Shown: one piece after another, positions 11,957 through 15,538 of the stretch
Position numbering within the stretch: position 1 is the first letter of the stretch
Layout: each line of letters starts with the position of its first letter
Assembly: GCA_900550565.1 (NCBI GenBank)
Contig: URSG01000018.1
Coordinates: 1 to 15,538 of the forward strand
Length of the DNA: 15,538 bases
Origin: an uncultured Rickettsiales bacterium
GTDB lineage: Bacteria > Pseudomonadota > Alphaproteobacteria > Rs-D84
Direction: 5' to 3'
Notes under the pieces: model-generated
Seen by the model: the letters and a program-made list of their open reading frames with translations, nothing else
What the model was told of the DNA's origin: nothing
Database searches by the model: none
Position numbers and translations under genes: made by a program

Positions 11957-14050
11957 TTATTTGTTTTCTTTAACTTCTTGCCTTGATGTTATAACAGTTT
12001 TTTCCAAATCTGCAACAGGTATATTCAACCAATCTGGGTCATTACGTTGCGGTGGCGCACCACGGGTCATTGCGGTTTCGCACGGGTGTTCGTCCGCCAG
12101 CCAGTTTTCCAACAAATCCCCTGCCAACAGACCGACGCCGGCCCCAGCAACCAAACCAATTCCGCCAGTGAACGGCGCCAACAGCAACCCCAACCCAGTT
12201 GCCGACGCAACCTTGCCTGCAACAGCCGCGCCACTGATTTTTATATCAGGTTCTGCCAAATTCCCTGTTATTTCAACAGAATTTACCACATTTCCGGTCA
12301 GCGACAGTTTAATACCACGAACAGGAACCGTCGTCAATGCCATCTTTAATTTTTCTTTGCCTAAATCCAAACTGCCGGCCAGACGTAAATTTATGGCATT
12401 AGTTTCCACCGCGACCCCCTGTTGCGTTTCTGCGACCCCATTGCGCAATTTAGTATTCAACGCCACACACGAAATTTTCATCTGGTTATATTTCTTTTCC
12501 GTTCGGAACATATCCTGGACACTGTGTCGCAACGTCGTCAAGAAATCCGTCCCATACATATATGCAACCAGCGCAGAATGCGCATATCCAGACCCAGACG
12601 ATTTTACCTGGACAGGCCCCGTTGCCGTCGCCATCAGTTCAGACAAATTTGTCCCGTTGGCCTGTAAATATACATCTACGTTTGTCGGCAAATCTGACAA
12701 CAGGTCTGTTTCACGAACCTGGGTCAATATTTCACCGACCCTGATATCGCGTCCACGTGCCGCCGCGGTGGCGTAATACCGTCCTTCGCCGTCAATATTA
12801 GCATCAACGCCAATCGTTATTTTGCCACCTGCCATTGACACATCGCCATCCGCGCGCAGTGCGCCATCATTTAATTTTGCCCGCAGGTCAATATCACTAA
12901 TTGTCAAATCACGATACACAACCAATTTACCAATTTTTGCGGTCAGATTCACATTGAACTCGCGCAATTCTTTGCCATACAGTGGTGTATCTTTGAACAC
13001 GTTCAAATCGCGCTTTGGACGCACCCAGTTTCCCTGATACCATTCTGGGAACACCTGGATTAAATTTATGGATTTTGATTCAACCTTGGCATTTATCACC
13101 ATTTGTGGCCGGCCCCAATCCACACTGCCCGACAGACGCACTTCGTTTCCACGAACCGTAAAAGACGATTTCCGCAACGTCAATTTAGTGCGATCCAGCC
13201 CACCTGCGATATTTACGCGCATTGTCGGAATCTGGGTCAAATCCAGTTGCAACAGACGCCCCACCGCCGACACATCTGGAATATCGCCCTTGATAACAAA
13301 ATCAATCGGTGCGAGGCTGGTGCCTTCCAGTGCAATATCTGCAATCAGTGCGTCACCCCCTGTTGAAAACGCAACGCGCATCGGATAAATCCGACGTTCT
13401 GCATTATATTCATAGTAAGACAAAATAAACGGGAATACATCATCGCCATTTTTTATCCACCCCGTGTATTCACGCGTATCACTGCGTGGGACATATCGCA
13501 ACGAGAAATCCGCCAACGAATATTTTTTACCAAAAACGTGCGCGGTTAAATTATGCACCTCTATTCCGCCCAGGCCCGGATCTTCAAATGGGAATTTTTT
13601 AGGTCCGGCATCCGCAGGCGTGCCTTCGTCGTCTTTTTTTGGACTCATCATAACAGAAAATTCGCCGGCCGCATTTTTTTCCAGGCAAACGTCTGCCCCA
13701 TAAATCTTTACATTTTGAATTGTCGGCATTGGCCGAAACAGCGACACCAAATCCAACGTGACGTCTATCTTTTCAGCACTGAACGCATACTGATGTTCTG
13801 CCCAATCTGCACTAGGAACACGCACCTGGTTTAATTCAATACGTGGGCGCAAAGAAAATTTCCACGACACATCACCTGCGATTTCAACGGGCATTCCGGT
13901 CGCATTACGTAATATAGACAAAACATTTCCGCGCAATGTTTCCAGGTTCACCTGGCTGAGTGCAATGAAAAACGCAACCAACAGTCCGCCAAAGAACAGA
14001 ACGACAATACGCGCAATCATCAAAAATTTTCTTTTCCTTCTGGTCTTCAC
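11957..14050 (-). CDS. AsmA-family protein
   Basis: Large inner-membrane-anchored periplasmic protein of the AsmA family, related to bridge-like lipid-transfer proteins that affect outer-membrane lipid balance. I favour GTG at 14050 (697 residues), which follows GGGGGGAG and gives a basic cap (VKTRRKRK) before a single membrane helix at about 12-35. ATG at 14020 is an alternative and would remove that cap; a TTG at 14083 has no ribosome site. The N-terminal AsmA region includes the pattern around GMPVEIAGDVSWKFSLRPRIELNQV. The C-terminal AsmA_2-like region has LRNGVAETQQ, VRGIKLSLTGNVVNSVEITGN with PDIKISG, then a Gly/Ala/Leu-rich segment and ENWLADEHPCETA, as family members show. It lies 13 bases after rluC and 16 bases before cdaA. 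Confidence 0.88.
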   Translation of the reverse strand: MKTRRKRKFLMIARIVVLFFGGLLVAFFIALSQVNLETLRGNVLSILRNATGMPVEIAGDVSWKFSLRPRIELNQVRVPSADWAEHQYAFSAEKIDVTLDLVSLFRPMPTIQNVKIYGADVCLEKNAAGEFSVMMSPKKDDEGTPADAGPKKFPFEDPGLGGIEVHNLTAHVFGKKYSLADFSLRYVPRSDTREYTGWIKNGDDVFPFILSYYEYNAERRIYPMRVAFSTGGDALIADIALEGTSLAPIDFVIKGDIPDVSAVGRLLQLDLTQIPTMRVNIAGGLDRTKLTLRKSSFTVRGNEVRLSGSVDWGRPQMVINAKVESKSINLIQVFPEWYQGNWVRPKRDLNVFKDTPLYGKELREFNVNLTAKIGKLVVYRDLTISDIDLRAKLNDGALRADGDVSMAGGKITIGVDANIDGEGRYYATAAARGRDIRVGEILTQVRETDLLSDLPTNVDVYLQANGTNLSELMATATGPVQVKSSGSGYAHSALVAYMYGTDFLTTLRHSVQDMFRTEKKYNQMKISCVALNTKLRNGVAETQQGVAVETNAINLRLAGSLDLGKEKLKMALTTVPVRGIKLSLTGNVVNSVEITGNLAEPDIKISGAAVAGKVASATGLGLLLAPFTGGIGLVAGAGVGLLAGDLLENWLADEHPCETAMTRGAPPQRNDPDWLNIPVADLEKTVITSRQEVKENK

Positions 14051-14063
14051 ATCTCCCCCCAGT

Positions 14064-15032
14064 TTATGGTAATTGGAATTCAAAAAATTCCATAATCTGT
14101 GTCATAAATGCCGGCGGTACGGCACGAAATGTCATCACACGCCCAGTCGTCGGATGCTGAAACGTCAACTGATACGCCAACAAAAACAGATTATTTGTTG
14201 CCATAATTTCACCCAACGCGTCGGGTGCATTGCGCCCAGACCCATACAGTGCATCACCCACAATCGGCGCATTTAAAACCATCGCACTGTGCACACGCAA
14301 CTGGTGCGTGCGACCTGTTTTTGGCGAAAACAGAACCCACGACAAATGTTCACCTGCGGTTGCCAAAACCTGGTATTCTGTGATTGCACGTTGTGGACGT
14401 TGCCCTGTGCCGTTATTGGTCCGGGCCGGCGAATCAAAAACCTGGCCCTTTATCATATAATCATCAATCGTGCCACGCGCCGGTTTCACATCGCCATTTA
14501 ATAACGCCAGATATTCTTTGTGCGCCGTTTTCGCCTGGAACGCGGCCGTCAGATTTTGCGCCGCACGCAGATTTTTTGCCACAACCAACAGTCCTGATGT
14601 TTCCCTGTCCAATCTGTGAACCAATGAAATTTTATCATACGGAAACAGCGCAGTTGCCATTTTATCCACAGATTTACGAATTCCTGTTCCGCCCTGGACA
14701 GCCATACCCGCAGGTTTATTAAACACAACAATATCATCGTCGCTGTGAATTATGCACTTGCGCAGTTCTTCTAAATCCGCCAGTGTGAAATTATCGCCAC
14801 TTTCTGTTTTCTTGGGGCGCACGGCGTATCCGGCAACCGTTGGCGGAATACGAACGACATCATCTGTGCGCAAAATTTCCTGACCGTGAACACGACGTGA
14901 ATTAACACGAATTTGCCCCCCACGACACAGACGATAAAATTCACGCTGGGGCATAGACGGAAAATGTCGCAAAAACCAACGCAACAAACGCACGCCATCT
15001 TCGGTCTGGGAAACTGTGATTGCATCTGCCAT
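14064..15032 (-). CDS. rluC: 23S rRNA pseudouridine synthase, RluA/RluC family
   Basis: Isomerises uridines to pseudouridine in 23S rRNA. It has 322 residues. An S4-like RNA-binding domain covers about 14-75 (REFYRLCRGGQIRVNSRRV). The catalytic domain follows, with the active-site motif HRLDRETSG (139-147, catalytic Asp142), an upstream FNKPAGMAVQGG block and a downstream KTGRTHQLRVH block, all diagnostic. The S4 domain, length and Asp position agree best with RluC (three sites in helix 39 region, by family knowledge), but RluD-like specificity cannot be excluded. Its ATG lies 11 bases after the pilin-like stop with a weak ribosome site, which suggests translation coupled to the upstream gene. 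Confidence 0.9.
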   Translation of the reverse strand: MADAITVSQTEDGVRLLRWFLRHFPSMPQREFYRLCRGGQIRVNSRRVHGQEILRTDDVVRIPPTVAGYAVRPKKTESGDNFTLADLEELRKCIIHSDDDIVVFNKPAGMAVQGGTGIRKSVDKMATALFPYDKISLVHRLDRETSGLLVVAKNLRAAQNLTAAFQAKTAHKEYLALLNGDVKPARGTIDDYMIKGQVFDSPARTNNGTGQRPQRAITEYQVLATAGEHLSWVLFSPKTGRTHQLRVHSAMVLNAPIVGDALYGSGRNAPDALGEIMATNNLFLLAYQLTFQHPTTGRVMTFRAVPPAFMTQIMEFFEFQLP

Positions 15033-15043
15033 AAGAACGCCCG

Positions 15044-15508
15044 TTATTCACCGTATGTTATCTGAACACTGTTTGTTGCGTCGCTTTTACTGCAATCGCC
15101 GACAGCGCCACCCTGTTTGCCATTAGACATAATATACCCAACCGAATCGGACCACGCCTTGGTCACAAAATATTCACAATCAGATTTAGACAACCCATCA
15201 ATAGAAACAACAAACTGGCGCGAGTTCGCCGGGTCAACCGCCAACGCGTATGTTCCGCCGTATGGATTCTTGTTTGTCATACCAATCGCACCAAATATTG
15301 TTGAATTGTCTATGTGTGAATAATCGTCAAATTCACCCAACAGCGCGCGAACCTGGGTCACCATCTGGATAACTTCGTCATTGACGGCATTACGTTTTTG
15401 TGTGCGCATTGCGGTTGAAATCATACCGATTGCCCCAACCGTTATAACACCCATAATCGCCAACACGCCCAACATTTCAATCATTGACCGACCAGATTCT
15501 TGTTTCAT
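15044..15508 (-). CDS. Type IV pilin-like protein with noncanonical prepilin motif
   Basis: A 154-residue protein with AAGGGA seven bases before its ATG. The N-terminus has a short basic leader, a Gly (6), then RSMIEMLGVLAIMGVITVGAIGMI, a 20-residue hydrophobic helix with Glu at position +5 after the Gly. This is the layout of type IV pilins and type II secretion pseudopilins, but residue +1 is Arg instead of Phe or Met. The rest is a small soluble domain with two cysteines (111 and 139), likely a disulfide as in many pilins, and a Gly/Asn-rich end. No pilus assembly genes are visible; the upstream part of this operon is outside the window. It could be a pilin, a minor pilin, or a pilin-derived surface protein. 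Confidence 0.78.
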   Translation of the reverse strand: MKQESGRSMIEMLGVLAIMGVITVGAIGMISTAMRTQKRNAVNDEVIQMVTQVRALLGEFDDYSHIDNSTIFGAIGMTNKNPYGGTYALAVDPANSRQFVVSIDGLSKSDCEYFVTKAWSDSVGYIMSNGKQGGAVGDCSKSDATNSVQITYGE

Positions 15509-15538
15509 TTTTATATCCCTTATTTGCTATTTGTTTTT

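Noticed and set aside
11961..12776. 271-codon plus-strand open frame inside the AsmA gene
   Set aside because: It is antisense to a gene with clear family motifs and a ribosome site. Long antisense frames follow from codon bias here, and it lacks recognisable domains.
14662..14670. Perfect DnaA-box word TTATCCACA
   Set aside because: A single copy inside the rluC coding sequence, with no cluster of boxes and no AT-rich unwinding region nearby, so no evidence for an origin.

Overview
This window looks like chromosomal core sequence from a small-genome, host- or gut-associated alphaproteobacterium. The evidence is an ftsE-ftsX-DUF218-plsC string in the order common in Alphaproteobacteria, together with alphaproteobacterial-type EF-P, TolB, M16 peptidase and AsmA-like proteins. 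Base composition is moderate, genes are tightly packed, and I see no tRNA, rRNA, insertion sequence, CRISPR array or phage gene. The assignment is inferred from gene content, not from a marker search.

Layout. (1) 1-2840, plus strand: the envelope/division operon ftsE (5' end cut off), ftsX, a DUF218/YdcF protein and plsC, with overlapping or nearly touching genes, closed by a bidirectional terminator. (2) 2882-4664, minus strand: tolB followed by a secreted staphylococcal-nuclease-like protein. (3) 4809-6004: three small stand-alone genes, each with its own promoter and terminator: a ribbon-helix-helix regulator (plus), a VirB2/TrbC-like pilin (minus) and a cysteine-containing lipoprotein (minus). 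(4) 6133-8412, plus strand: class II fructose-bisphosphate aldolase and an M16 zinc peptidase. (5) 8430-8622: two near-identical 78/79-bp palindromic repeats; the second sits in a 105-bp palindrome whose right arm includes the efp stop codon. (6) 8617-11011, minus strand: efp, ppa and dnaN, each with its own terminator and candidate promoter. (7) 11122-15508, minus strand: an apparent operon of a type IV pilin-like protein, an RluA/RluC-family pseudouridine synthase, an AsmA-family protein and a CdaA-type diadenylate cyclase.

How they fit together: FtsEX and PlsC serve division and phospholipid synthesis. TolB and AsmA serve outer-membrane maintenance. EF-P, RluC, DnaN, PPase and aldolase are housekeeping genes. 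The points most worth a second look are the complete CdaA (c-di-AMP synthase) in a proteobacterial setting behind an AsmA gene, the long palindromic repeat at the end of efp, an efp promoter apparently built into the ppa terminator hairpin, and the orphan RHH, VirB2-like and pilin-like genes. I did not find a clear new multi-gene defence or mobile system.
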